A stretch of 64,000 nt of DNA, from assembly GCA_963629305.1 (NCBI GenBank), contig CAVGIJ010000007.1, positions 24,755 to 88,754 of the forward strand. Direction: 5' to 3'. The DNA comes from UBA1227 sp963629305. Its GTDB lineage: Bacteria; Bacillota; Clostridia; Oscillospirales; Acutalibacteraceae. Below, piece by piece: positions 34,720 through 43,715 of the stretch. Position numbers and translations under genes: made by a program. Under the pieces are notes generated by a model. It was not told where the DNA came from. It saw only the letters and a program-made list of their open reading frames with translations, and ran no database searches. Each line of letters opens with the position of its first letter. The first letter of the stretch is position 1.

Positions 34720-35780
34720 ATACGGAGGCTCTTATCCTCGCCTATTCCGGGCATGCCGTCAAGTATGTACTTATTGCCGTCTTCATCACATATAAAGCCG
34801 CGAAGTTCACCGAAGGTTATGTGGTAATCCTCGTCAATAACGCCAAGGTGCATTTCCATATGATGTCTGTCTCCGATGTCAAAGTAAATGTCAACCATGC
34901 CATGCTCGTCGGTGATATGCCAAAGATTGTACTCATCATGCGTAAACTTAACCGGGGTAAGACGCGATCTTCCATGCTCAAACCAGATGAGATTTTCGTT
35001 GTAATCATCCTGATTTATCGACTGGTTTCTTGTGAGGTTAAAACCGAAGAACTGTGTCTTGCCGTTTACGGTGTTTGTACCCATTGTTGTAACCCAATCA
35101 TAGTGTGAGTTATACGGATAGTAGCCTCTGTGGTCATCAATTATTGCGGTTGAATGTTCATTTGTCTTGTATTTTCTTCCGTTTACAGTGATGTACCCCT
35201 CAGCCTTGAAAAGATCTTTTTGGCTGTAGAGAGGTTTGTTTTTACCAAACGGAATCATAACAACCGACGGCTTTGAAACACGTGTGAGTTTTACATTGTA
35301 CTTTATTTTGCAGCCCGGTTTTACGGTGCGGCCCTTTACGAGTGCGGTATCATTGCCGAAGTCGTTGCAAAAATTCACACGATTGATAACACTCTTTGAC
35401 TTTGTTATGTCTCCGCCGAGAAGTGTACCTGAAATGACAGCCTGGAAGGGAAGCATCATCTCCTGGCAGGCGATACACTTTTTCTCTTTTCTGTCATATA
35501 CAACAGAAAGGCTGGTTCCGAAAAGGCCCATGTTGCATACAGCCGTAAGAAGTATAACATCATCAAGCGTAATTTCCGTTGCTTCCCAGCTTGTATAACG
35601 AAAACGATTTGTGAAGTCCGGAAGAAAGGTCTGGTGATGAATGTCAAGGAAGTTCATCTGCGGAAACTCGGTATCAAAGGTTCCGAAAATAGCTTTACCT
35701 TTTTCATCAATAACATCTGCCGGAGTTTCTACCGGTATACGTTTGTCTGACAATACACTCTTAAAATTCATAACTTTCAA
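34716..35780 (-). CDS. DUF2804 family protein
   Basis: Conserved family of unknown biochemical function. Seen: GLFGTSLSVVYDRKEKK, IIDDHRGYYPYNSHYDWVTTMG and FFGFNLTRNQS, the three most conserved stretches of DUF2804 as I recall it. No signal peptide or transmembrane segment, so probably cytoplasmic. 354 residues. It has its own promoter with an operator-like palindrome. Its promoter closely resembles that of the ceramidase-like gene upstream, which hints at lipid-related co-regulation. Confidence 0.75.
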   Translation of the reverse strand: MKVMNFKSVLSDKRIPVETPADVIDEKGKAIFGTFDTEFPQMNFLDIHHQTFLPDFTNRFRYTSWEATEITLDDVILLTAVCNMGLFGTSLSVVYDRKEKKCIACQEMMLPFQAVISGTLLGGDITKSKSVINRVNFCNDFGNDTALVKGRTVKPGCKIKYNVKLTRVSKPSVVMIPFGKNKPLYSQKDLFKAEGYITVNGRKYKTNEHSTAIIDDHRGYYPYNSHYDWVTTMGTNTVNGKTQFFGFNLTRNQSINQDDYNENLIWFEHGRSRLTPVKFTHDEYNLWHITDEHGMVDIYFDIGDRHHMEMHLGVIDEDYHITFGELRGFICDEDGNKYILDGMPGIGEDKSLRI

Positions 35781-35808
35781 TCTCCTCCAAAAACTTGTGT
35801 GATCCGTT

Positions 35809-35824
35809 TCGGTCGTTTGACCGA
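35809..35824. promoter_or_regulatory. Operator-like palindrome before the DUF2804 gene
   Basis: Perfect 6-bp arms TCGGTC / GACCGA with a four-base centre, located about 20 bases downstream of the -10 and before the ribosome site. The form suits a TetR-family repressor; no such gene is in the window. Confidence 0.6.
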
Positions 35825-35841
35825 CTAATTAACCATCTACA

Positions 35842-35870
35842 ATTTTACTAGTATAAAGGAGAATTGTCAA
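35842..35870 (-). promoter_or_regulatory. Promoter of the DUF2804 gene
   Basis: Minus strand TTGACA (35870-35865), 17-bp spacer, TAAAAT (35847-35842), followed by TGTAGA as in the ceramidase promoter. Confidence 0.8.
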
Positions 35871-35968
35871 TAAAATCACAGAATTATGCAAATAAGGCCT
35901 GAACATCCTTACAAAAGAATATGCAAAACAAAATAACTTTATTACATAATCAAAGAGATAAAGAAAAC

Positions 35969-36000
35969 CCCCTTATGCCTCATTTTTTAGGCATAAGGGG
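35969..36000 (-). terminator. Intrinsic terminator of the ceramidase-like gene
   Basis: Perfect 12-bp stem CCCCTTATGCCT / AGGCATAAGGGG with an eight-base loop; on the minus strand TTTTCTTT follows. The rest of 35871-35968 contains nothing recognised. Confidence 0.88.
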
Positions 36001-36019
36001 TGATTGCTGTTTTAATCAG

Positions 36020-38620
36020 TTATTTTTTCTTTGATTTGATTCTCAGTGTAGCAAGAACTGCTGCGCTGCCGAAAGATAACAGAGATACAAACGGAGCAAT
36101 ATTGTTATCACCTGTCTGTGCAATGCTCTCGGTTCCCGCAGCTGCAAAATCAACAGAAGAAAGCGGAGTGAGATCTGAAGAGTTAACCACAGATGCGCCT
36201 GCAACGTCTGTCGCATCGTTGATTATATCTACCATCTCAAGCGTTTCCTTTGTCTCAGAAGATACAGTTGAAGAGTCATCTGCAGGTGCATTGCCTGTGC
36301 TCGAAGAATTATCCTTATCAGAATCTTCCTTTCCGAGAAGATCGTCTATCCAACCCATAGCACTGTCAATATCAAGATCCAAAATAAGATCCTTGTTCTT
36401 GTCTGTAGTATCATCAGGTGTTGTAACTTCGGCTGATACATTGCCAACGGTAAATGCGCTTGAATATGCTGTAAATGCCTTGTATGAGTCTGTTCCGGTC
36501 TTGGCAATTCCATTATATGCAAACCTGTATGTTCCGTCATCAACGTCACGGAGAAGCCATGTGAGGGTTGCCGTATTTTTAAGGTACGGGCTGTAACGGA
36601 ATGTTGTATACGGGTCGCCGTCATTGCGAACTGTAATCCACTTACCGTCTGCAAGCTTTTGTACTTCCATATATGTGTAATCATCCGGAACAAGTTCGGT
36701 ATTTCCGTCAAGTTTCAAGGTTGTAACGTGTCTTGGGTTTGCACCTTTGAATACAGCTGTTACAGTGTCACCGTTTGCATATGCCTTTGTTGTGTCAACA
36801 TCAGTTACAAGTGTTCCGTATCCGCTCTTGTCAACGCCCGGCTTTAAGAATGAAGCAGGTGTCTGCAGGAGAACAAGCGGCTGTGAATTGCGAAGTCCCG
36901 GGCCCTTATCAGATGTCTTGCCGTTTACCATATCCTGTGCAAGACGATCAAGTTCCTGTGTCAAAGCTGAACCTGACCACGGTCCGAAGAGGTTTGTAGC
37001 ACCTTCATAGTGCTGAGCTGCATATTCTTCACGTGTTGTGATGTACTGGCTGTATGCATTGGCATGTGTTGCGAGAATAACCTTCTTTACACCAAGCTGT
37101 GAGAGAGTATCCTCAAGGACTGCCTTTGTGCGTGCGCCCTGTTCTGTTGAAACTTCGAATGAAACACCTGCAATTGCAAGCTCACCGATTCTGAGAATCT
37201 GTACAGGCTGCTCTTTTTGCATGAGTTTACCTACTGCAAGACATACAACCTTTTCCATCTGCTCATCATCGTATCCATCCGACTGTAGTATCTTCATGGC
37301 TGTCGGCCAAAGGGGCTTGAAGAGTTTCTCAAGGCCGCTCAAGTCAATAGTTGAGAAGTCATATTCTGTTCTTGTTACCGTTCCGTCATCGTTTAGCTTA
37401 AAGTCATGACGAACCGAGCCCTCTTCCGCATTGTCAACAGGAGCGCCCTCTTCGTCACCTGCTATAATTCCGGCACCGATGCAAGGCTCACTTGTCTTGG
37501 CGTTTGTGACATCATCGTAAGGCATCTTATACTCGCCGATGTATTTTTCATCAACAGAGATATCGCTGAAATCAACTGTTGAGTAGTTGTACTGCACGCT
37601 GTCTGAAAGGTCAATACTTGTTACGCCTGCACCGCCCTTCAAGATGCGGAGCATTGCGTTTGCCTCCTGCTGTCCGGCAACAATCTGATTCTCTATTTCG
37701 TCAAGGCTGTCATCAATGTCAGCCGGTCTTTGGAATGCAAGTTTTACGTCAGACTCTTGAGGCTTGTTTGGGGATACATCGCCGGATTCAGTCTGGCAGT
37801 TTGCGGCAACATATCCGTCTCCCATTGCCTGCTCAACATAGTAGCATGCATAGCCCTTGTGGTCTGCTGCGATAAGTGTATTGTCTATGCCGTTCGATGT
37901 ACCGTGCGATGCAAAGAATGAAAGCATACCGACATCTTTTCCGTCTTGAATGAAGCGAATTACTTCCATTTCCTTATTTACTGTCTTGCATGCGGCATCA
38001 AAGTCATTGAGATACTTGCTGTCATCGTAATTTACGTTCCATTTTGCGGCGTAAAGCGAACGGTTGTAGCTCTCAATGTCTGTGTTTGCATATGAGAGAA
38101 CAATGCTGCCCGGTGCAAGATCCTTATCTGCGGCTTCAATAGCGTCTGCTATTCCCTGTACAATAAGTTTGTAACTGTCTTCATCATAACCAGGTACACC
38201 GTTTATAAGGTCATAAAGAGCATACCATGAAACATTTGATGAAGAAGAATGGCAATGTGTAGCAGTGAGCATAACATTTTCTTCTGTGTAACGTGTAAGT
38301 CCTCTGCTCTGAAGTTCCTTAAGGACTGCCGGCTTAATGCTCTCAGTCATGTGTACGAGTTCTGCGGAAACATAAACGACCGGATTTCCGTTTGACTCGA
38401 TTATGAACGCTCTGGCATTCAGTCTTGTCAGAAGTCCGTCCATAAGGTCACCGAGAGAGTTATAACCGGTGCTGATTCTGGTTATGGGTCCCGTGATATC
38501 CGCCTTACCTACTCCGACTCTCATTGTACCTTCGGAAGTTGCAAAAATGGAGAAGCATGTGCTTGCAATTCCGACAAGGATTGAGATGGAGAGCAGGATG
38601 CTGATAATAGTCTTTTTCAT
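36020..38620 (-). CDS. Secreted neutral/alkaline ceramidase-like hydrolase with sortase-like tail
   Basis: Neutral ceramidases split ceramide into sphingosine and a fatty acid. An N-terminal signal peptide (about 1-28) is followed by VGKADITGP, the zinc-site motif TATHCHSSSS, an NRS segment that matches the catalytic serine region (SYNRSLYAA), FASHGTSNG with D and KG further on, and ESGDVSPN. A second domain (about 620-700) resembles the ceramidase C-terminal immunoglobulin-like part. Acidic, serine-rich linker (about 720-800), then AQTGD, a hydrophobic helix and a basic end: a degenerate LPXTG-type sorting signal. An own promoter and terminator flank it. Substrate is inferred. Confidence 0.83.
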   Translation of the reverse strand: MKKTIISILLSISILVGIASTCFSIFATSEGTMRVGVGKADITGPITRISTGYNSLGDLMDGLLTRLNARAFIIESNGNPVVYVSAELVHMTESIKPAVLKELQSRGLTRYTEENVMLTATHCHSSSSNVSWYALYDLINGVPGYDEDSYKLIVQGIADAIEAADKDLAPGSIVLSYANTDIESYNRSLYAAKWNVNYDDSKYLNDFDAACKTVNKEMEVIRFIQDGKDVGMLSFFASHGTSNGIDNTLIAADHKGYACYYVEQAMGDGYVAANCQTESGDVSPNKPQESDVKLAFQRPADIDDSLDEIENQIVAGQQEANAMLRILKGGAGVTSIDLSDSVQYNYSTVDFSDISVDEKYIGEYKMPYDDVTNAKTSEPCIGAGIIAGDEEGAPVDNAEEGSVRHDFKLNDDGTVTRTEYDFSTIDLSGLEKLFKPLWPTAMKILQSDGYDDEQMEKVVCLAVGKLMQKEQPVQILRIGELAIAGVSFEVSTEQGARTKAVLEDTLSQLGVKKVILATHANAYSQYITTREEYAAQHYEGATNLFGPWSGSALTQELDRLAQDMVNGKTSDKGPGLRNSQPLVLLQTPASFLKPGVDKSGYGTLVTDVDTTKAYANGDTVTAVFKGANPRHVTTLKLDGNTELVPDDYTYMEVQKLADGKWITVRNDGDPYTTFRYSPYLKNTATLTWLLRDVDDGTYRFAYNGIAKTGTDSYKAFTAYSSAFTVGNVSAEVTTPDDTTDKNKDLILDLDIDSAMGWIDDLLGKEDSDKDNSSSTGNAPADDSSTVSSETKETLEMVDIINDATDVAGASVVNSSDLTPLSSVDFAAAGTESIAQTGDNNIAPFVSLLSFGSAAVLATLRIKSKKK

Positions 38621-38699
38621 CTTCCCTACTCCTTTTCGTTTGCCTTCGTAAGTTTAACATTTACAAAGTTCAAAATTTCATAACAATTATTCCTCTACA

Positions 38700-38728
38700 A
38701 TTTTACTTTTAGTAGGAACAATCGTCAA
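38700..38728 (-). promoter_or_regulatory. Promoter of the ceramidase-like gene
   Basis: Minus strand TTGACG (38728-38723), 17-bp spacer, TAAAAT (38705-38700), then TGTAGA. The untranslated leader is about 75 bases. Confidence 0.78.
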
Positions 38729-38777
38729 CGCCAAAAGAAGCATTTTTTAACATTCTATGAACAAAACAAAAAAAGAA

Positions 38778-38808
38778 GGCAAAGTCAACAACTTTTGTTG
38801 ACTTTGCC
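38778..38808 (-). terminator. Intrinsic terminator of the rpsB-tsf operon
   Basis: Perfect 14-bp stem GGCAAAGTCAACAA / TTGTTGACTTTGCC with a three-base loop; the minus strand continues TTCTTTTTTTG. Confidence 0.92.
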
Positions 38809-38869
38809 CAAAATGAAAATTTTATGCTATGAAAAATTACAAAACAATTAAAGTACAAATAGAATCTGA

Positions 38870-39802
38870 TTATTTAACCATCTTTGCAATCTCATCTGCA
38901 AGATTTTCTTCTTTCTTTTCAATGCCTTCGCCCTTTGCATAACGAGTGAAGCCTGTAACCTTTATGTCACCGCCGAGTTTCTTTGCAATGTCAGCAACAT
39001 AGCCTGAAACTGAGCCTTTGAAGAGATCTGAACGAACGAATTCCTGATCCATAAGGCAGATTTCCTTGTAGAACTTGCCCATCTTACCCTCAACAATTTT
39101 CTTAAGGACCTCATCAGGTTTGTTTGCCATCTTCGGATCATTCTTCATCTGAGCAACCTGAATTTCCTTCTCATGGTCGATTGTTTCAGCCGGTACAGAT
39201 GCCTCATCAAGGAACTGCGGAGACATTGCTGCAATCTGCATGGCAATGTTCTTGCCCATCTCTTTGAATTCATCCTTTGCGGCAACATCAGCAGCCGTGT
39301 CAAATGATACCATAACACCTACAGAACCGCCTGCATGGATGTATGTGCATGTTGTGCCCTCAACTCTTTCAAAGCGGCGAATTTTCATGTTTTCACCGAT
39401 AGAAAGGATGAGATCCTGAAGGTTTTCCTGTACTGTTCTGTCAGTTCCGACAAGATTCACTCCGAGAAGATCTTCAACATCTTCCGGATTCTTCTCAACT
39501 ATTGTCTTTGCAATGTCGAGAACGAATGCCTGGAACTTTTCATTTTTACCTACGAAGTCAGTCTCTGAGTTAACCTCAACAAGAACACCTACGTTCTTTG
39601 CTTCGTCTGTATATGCGAGAACAACGCCGTCAGCTGCTGTTCTTCCTGCTTTTTTAGTAGCTGCTGCAAGACCCTTTTCACGAAGGTAATCAATTGCCTT
39701 ATCCATATCTCCGTCAGCTTCCGCAAGTGCCTTTTTGCACTCCATCATGCCAACGCCTGTCTTCTCACGAAGAGCCTTTACATCCTGAGCTGTAAATGCC
39801 AT
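38870..39802 (-). CDS. tsf: Elongation factor Ts
   Basis: Guanine nucleotide exchange factor for EF-Tu. N-terminal UBA-like domain with VKALREKTGVGMMECKKAL, then the TDFVG motif (NSETDFVGKNEKF) that acts on EF-Tu and two dimerisation-type core repeats. 310 residues. Start ATG 39802 follows GGAGG by eight bases. Co-transcribed with rpsB. Confidence 0.97.
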   Translation of the reverse strand: MAFTAQDVKALREKTGVGMMECKKALAEADGDMDKAIDYLREKGLAAATKKAGRTAADGVVLAYTDEAKNVGVLVEVNSETDFVGKNEKFQAFVLDIAKTIVEKNPEDVEDLLGVNLVGTDRTVQENLQDLILSIGENMKIRRFERVEGTTCTYIHAGGSVGVMVSFDTAADVAAKDEFKEMGKNIAMQIAAMSPQFLDEASVPAETIDHEKEIQVAQMKNDPKMANKPDEVLKKIVEGKMGKFYKEICLMDQEFVRSDLFKGSVSGYVADIAKKLGGDIKVTGFTRYAKGEGIEKKEENLADEIAKMVK

Positions 39803-39855
39803 ATTTAATTCCTCCAAATATATAAGTTAACCGTAAAACGAAAATCAAAAATCGA

Positions 39856-40596
39856 TTATTCCTCTGTTGCTTCTTCTGCCTTTTCAGCCTCTGCTGTATC
39901 TGCTGCAGTGTCCTCGCCCTGACGACCCTCGATAACTGCGTCTGCCATAGCACCTGCGATAAGTCTTACTGCACGGATAGCGTCGTCGTTACCCGGAATT
40001 ACGTAGTCAACTTCGTCAGGATCACAGTTTGTGTCAACGATAGCAATGATAGGAATACCGAGCTTGTGAGCCTCTGCAACTGCGATTCTCTCTTTACGCG
40101 GGTCAACAATGAACATAGCAGCCGGCTGCTTCTTCATCTCTGTGATACCGCCCATGAACTTCTCAAGCTTCTCAATCTCAAGTTCAAGCTTTACAACTTC
40201 CTTCTTCGGAAGAAGATCAAATGTGCCGTCTTCCTGCATGGCCTTGAGCTGTTCAAGTCTCTTGATTCTCTTCTGGATTGTCTTAAAGTTTGTAAGCATA
40301 CCGCCGAGCCAACGAGCATTTACGTACGGCATACCGCAACGGATTGCTTCTTCCTTAACAGACTCCTGAGCCTGCTTTTTTGTACCTACGAAGAGAATGT
40401 CACCACCCTCTGCTGAAATCTCACGTACAAAGTTATAAGCTTCCTCAAGCTTCTTAACTGTCTTCTGGAGATCGATGATGTAGATACCGTTTCTTTCTGT
40501 GAAGATGTACTCAGCCATTTTCGGGTTCCATCTTCTTGTCTGGTGTCCGAAATGAACACCTGCTTCGAGCAATTGTTTCATTGAAATTACTGACAT
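39856..40596 (-). CDS. rpsB: 30S ribosomal protein S2
   Basis: Structural protein of the small subunit. LEAGVHFGHQTRRWNPKM, YIIDLQKTVKKLEEA, ARWLGGMLTNFKTI and IVDTNCDPDEVDYVIPGNDDA are the family signatures. 246 residues with a glutamate-alanine-rich tail. First gene of the rpsB-tsf operon. Confidence 0.98.
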   Translation of the reverse strand: MSVISMKQLLEAGVHFGHQTRRWNPKMAEYIFTERNGIYIIDLQKTVKKLEEAYNFVREISAEGGDILFVGTKKQAQESVKEEAIRCGMPYVNARWLGGMLTNFKTIQKRIKRLEQLKAMQEDGTFDLLPKKEVVKLELEIEKLEKFMGGITEMKKQPAAMFIVDPRKERIAVAEAHKLGIPIIAIVDTNCDPDEVDYVIPGNDDAIRAVRLIAGAMADAVIEGRQGEDTAADTAEAEKAEEATEE

Positions 40597-40706
40597 GTTT
40601 ATGTCCTCCTTAAAGTTTTATCCTCCGCAAGACTATAAAGCACGTAACAACGTCGTTTGCTCTACGTCGCTGCACCGTCGTACCGAACACCTTGCGTGCG
40701 AATTGC
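40597..40706 (-). promoter_or_regulatory. Long structured 5' leader of rpsB
   Basis: About 110 bases between the expected transcription start and rpsB, with several short complementary runs (for example ACGACG and CGTCGT types). The length and base composition suit an autoregulatory ribosomal-protein leader bound by S2, which is known in other bacteria. No specific fold could be drawn by eye. Confidence 0.4.
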
Positions 40707-40712
40707 CTAGCA

Positions 40713-40741
40713 ATTATATCAGAAAACTCACCTGAGTGCAA
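40713..40741 (-). promoter_or_regulatory. Promoter of rpsB-tsf
   Basis: Minus strand TTGCAC (40741-40736), 17-bp spacer, TATAAT (40718-40713). The -35 overlaps the end of the ComEC-like hydrolase gene. Confidence 0.82.
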
Positions 40742-41849
40742 TAGTTTTTTTACCATCCGTTCCTATAACAACATCTCCAAGGAGGTCTGTGCGATATATC
40801 TCCGTTTTTAAAGATTCAAACGTATTGAGTGTTACCGTATGCGGATGGCCGTATTCGTTGTCGGCACCGCAGGAGATGATTGCATATGAGGGCTTTACAC
40901 TGCTTACAAAATCATATGTGCTTGATGTCTCGCTGCCATGATGGCCGACAACGAGGACATCCGCTGATAATGTGGCGGGCGTGCATGTGCAAAGCAGGTC
41001 GTATTCTTCCTCCGACTGCGCATCACCCATGAGGAGAAACGCCGTTTCTCCGTAGGTGATGCGGACGACAAGTGACATATTGTTGAGATTTTCGCTTTGA
41101 GAAGTCGGAGCAAGAACAGTAAATGCAATGTCCCCTTTTGAGAAGCTGTCACCTGCCTTTGCCTCTTTCACGCCCGCACCTGCGGTTTCAAAAAAGTCAA
41201 TCAATGTACCAAAGCCGGATTCGGAAGAGGACACGGAATCGGCAAGAGATTCCGAATCAATTTCAGGGATGATTACATTGCGAATCTTTATTTGATTTGA
41301 CAGGAGCAGTGCACGTGCTGAGCCGATATGGTCTGAATGTGGGTGCGAAAGAATAAGATAGTCAAGCTCATTTACGTCAAAGCATTTGAGGTACGAAAGT
41401 ATCTTTTCGTCATTTCCCGCCTCTCCCGTATCATAGAGTATGGAAGTTCCTTTTTCGTCATAGACAAAAACACACTCACCCTGACCGACATCCAGCACGG
41501 TTAAGGTGAGCGGCATAGGTTCAAAATCAAGCGACCCATATGAGTTCGGGGCAATACCGAATGCCTTATAAACCGCATTCCATGTCGGGATGAAAGAGAA
41601 TGCTTTGCTTCCGTATGAAAAAATAAGTGTTAAAAGAACAAGAATAAACACAATCGCTTTCTCGGGTGCTTTCTTGCACTTTTCCGCAAGCATTTTCAGA
41701 TGTTTTTTTACTTTAGCGAGTTTTCTTATTTCTCTTTTCGGGAATCCATTGGTGACTTTCGGTTTTTTGATTTCTTCTGTTTTTCTCTTTGTTTGATTTA
41801 GCCGTATGGCCATTTTTTTGACGAGATTGCCTGTCTTTTTCGTTTTCAT
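40728..41849 (-). CDS. ComEC/Rec2-like metallo-beta-lactamase-fold hydrolase, membrane-anchored
   Basis: A basic N-terminal tail (about 1-60), one transmembrane helix (about 65-85), then a metallo-beta-lactamase domain with LDVGQGECVFV, HPHSDHIG (metal ligands), LLMGDAQ and VLVVGHHGSETS. It matches the hydrolase part of ComEC, but the channel domains are absent; such stand-alone proteins are probably outer-face phosphodiesterases or nucleases. Start ATG 41849 makes the gene overlap ygiQ by 137 bases in another frame. An alternative start at 41693, just before the membrane helix, would avoid that but has no ribosome site. Confidence 0.8.
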   Translation of the reverse strand: MKTKKTGNLVKKMAIRLNQTKRKTEEIKKPKVTNGFPKREIRKLAKVKKHLKMLAEKCKKAPEKAIVFILVLLTLIFSYGSKAFSFIPTWNAVYKAFGIAPNSYGSLDFEPMPLTLTVLDVGQGECVFVYDEKGTSILYDTGEAGNDEKILSYLKCFDVNELDYLILSHPHSDHIGSARALLLSNQIKIRNVIIPEIDSESLADSVSSSESGFGTLIDFFETAGAGVKEAKAGDSFSKGDIAFTVLAPTSQSENLNNMSLVVRITYGETAFLLMGDAQSEEEYDLLCTCTPATLSADVLVVGHHGSETSSTYDFVSSVKPSYAIISCGADNEYGHPHTVTLNTFESLKTEIYRTDLLGDVVIGTDGKKTIALR

Positions 41850-43665
41850 GACTAGCCGCCCTTTCTCTTTTGTTTGGGCGGATATCATTTTTTACAAGGC
41901 ACTTTTGACCGGTGCCTATAAGGTCATAACGACCCGCTTTTTTCAGCGCCTCAAGAACAAGTGCCGAATTTTTAGGATTGTAATATTGAAGAAGTGCACG
42001 CTGAAGCGCTTTTTCATGCGGATCCTTTGCAACATATACGGGCTTCATCGTATAAGGATCAAGTTCCGTATAAAACATACATGTGGAGACCGTACCCGGT
42101 GTCGGATAAAAATCCTGTACCTGTTCGGGCCTTATTTTTCTTGACTTTAAAAACTCCGCAAGGCCTATTGCGGATTCAAGAGTCGAGCCCGGGTGCGACG
42201 ACATGAGATACGGAACAAGATACTGCTCTTTACCCGCATTGTGAGTGAGTTCAAAATAGCGTTTTGAAAACTCAAGATACGTCTCAATATGCGGTTTTCC
42301 CATTTTATCAAGGACATCCGGCATACAGTGCTCCGGCGCAACCTTGAGTTGTCCGCTCACATGATAGCGCACGAGTTCCTTAAAGAATGTATCATCCTTG
42401 TCACAAAGCATATAGTCATAACGGATACCGGATCTTATAAATACCTTTTTAATACCGGGGAGCGCTCTCATCTCACGAAGAATATCCACATACTCGCTGT
42501 GATCCGCGACAAGTGCCTTACAAGGACTCGGTGCAAGACATTTTTTTCCTTTGCAAAGTCCGAGCTCTTTCTGCTTTTCACAGGACGGGTTTCTGAAATT
42601 TGCCGACGGTCCTCCGACGTCGTGGATATATCCTTTGAAATCCGGCTGTGATGAAATTATTTTAGCTTCGTTTATAAGGGATTCCTTGCTTCGATTTGAC
42701 ATATAACGTCCCTGGTGAAGCTGTATGGAACAAAAATTACATGCACCGAAGCATCCGCGGTTATGCGTGATGGAAAATTTTACTTCCTCTATACCCGGAA
42801 CTCCGCCGAGTGACTCATATGACGGATGGTAGGTTCTCATATACGGCAATGCATACACCCTGTCCATCTCATCTGTTGTAAGGGGCGGCATTGGCGGATT
42901 TTGCACAAGCATTTTATTACCATGTCTCTGTTTTATGAGTTTTCCGCGTATATGATCCTGCTCGTCTTGCTCTATTCGGCATGAAACGGCATATTCCTTT
43001 TTCGATTTACAGACATTTTCAAAACTCGGGCATTCCGCACCGCAAAGCGGGGTGTTTTCAACATCCGTAAGATAACAGGTTCCGAGAACATCGGTTATAC
43101 CCTTTACATCTTCTCCGTCACGAAGTCGGTTCGCAATTTCAAGAACGGACTTCTCTCCCATTCCGTATGAAAGAAGATCCGCCCCGCTTTCAAGAAGTAT
43201 TGACGGATGAATCTTGTCATCCCAATAATCGTAGTGCGCAAACCTTCGAAGAGATGCTTCAAGACCGCCTATGATGATATTAGTGTTCGGATATGCCTCA
43301 CGAATTTTCTTACAATAAACAGTGACCGCTCTGTCGGGACGTTTTCCGTGCTTTCCGCCTGCCGTATAGGCATCATCATTTCTGAGTTTTTTCGAAACGG
43401 TATAATGAGCCACCATTGAGTCAATATTTCCGGCAGAGACGAGAAACCCGTATTTAGGTTCACCGAACTGCATAAAGTCATGTGTTGAATGCCAATTCGG
43501 CTGTGCCAAAAAAGCAACTTTAAAACCCGCATCTTCAAGGACACGGGTAATAATGGCGGCACCGAAACTCGGATGGTCAACATACGAATCGCCGTTTACG
43601 TAAACGAAGTCTACGCTGTCCCATCCGCGTTCAAGCATTTCAGTTTTGTTTATCGGTAAAAACAT
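41713..43665 (-). CDS. YgiQ family radical SAM protein
   Basis: Large radical SAM protein of unknown substrate (UPF0313). The cluster motif is CFGACNFC in THNRGCFGACNFCSIQLHQGR; upstream, IIIGGLEASLRRFAHYDYWDD and YGMGE, and downstream PDFKGYIHDVGGPSANF and TPGTVSTCMFY are family signatures. 650 residues; the last 60 are highly basic and glutamine/asparagine-rich and overlap the next gene. Start ATG 43665 lies 51 bp after ftsK. Confidence 0.93.
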   Translation of the reverse strand: MFLPINKTEMLERGWDSVDFVYVNGDSYVDHPSFGAAIITRVLEDAGFKVAFLAQPNWHSTHDFMQFGEPKYGFLVSAGNIDSMVAHYTVSKKLRNDDAYTAGGKHGKRPDRAVTVYCKKIREAYPNTNIIIGGLEASLRRFAHYDYWDDKIHPSILLESGADLLSYGMGEKSVLEIANRLRDGEDVKGITDVLGTCYLTDVENTPLCGAECPSFENVCKSKKEYAVSCRIEQDEQDHIRGKLIKQRHGNKMLVQNPPMPPLTTDEMDRVYALPYMRTYHPSYESLGGVPGIEEVKFSITHNRGCFGACNFCSIQLHQGRYMSNRSKESLINEAKIISSQPDFKGYIHDVGGPSANFRNPSCEKQKELGLCKGKKCLAPSPCKALVADHSEYVDILREMRALPGIKKVFIRSGIRYDYMLCDKDDTFFKELVRYHVSGQLKVAPEHCMPDVLDKMGKPHIETYLEFSKRYFELTHNAGKEQYLVPYLMSSHPGSTLESAIGLAEFLKSRKIRPEQVQDFYPTPGTVSTCMFYTELDPYTMKPVYVAKDPHEKALQRALLQYYNPKNSALVLEALKKAGRYDLIGTGQKCLVKNDIRPNKRERAASHENEKDRQSRQKNGHTAKSNKEKNRRNQKTESHQWIPEKRNKKTR

Positions 43666-43715
43666 ATTTTCTCCGGTAGATAATACTTAAAATTTTTACT
43701 GTCAGTTGTTATCAA

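Noticed and set aside
36000..36596. 198-codon open frame opposite the ceramidase tail
   Set aside because: Mirror of the low-complexity serine/aspartate-rich tail; no independent signals.
41950..42200. Programmed frameshift in larC-like fashion or in ygiQ
   Set aside because: Both proteins are complete in a single frame; no slippery site is needed.
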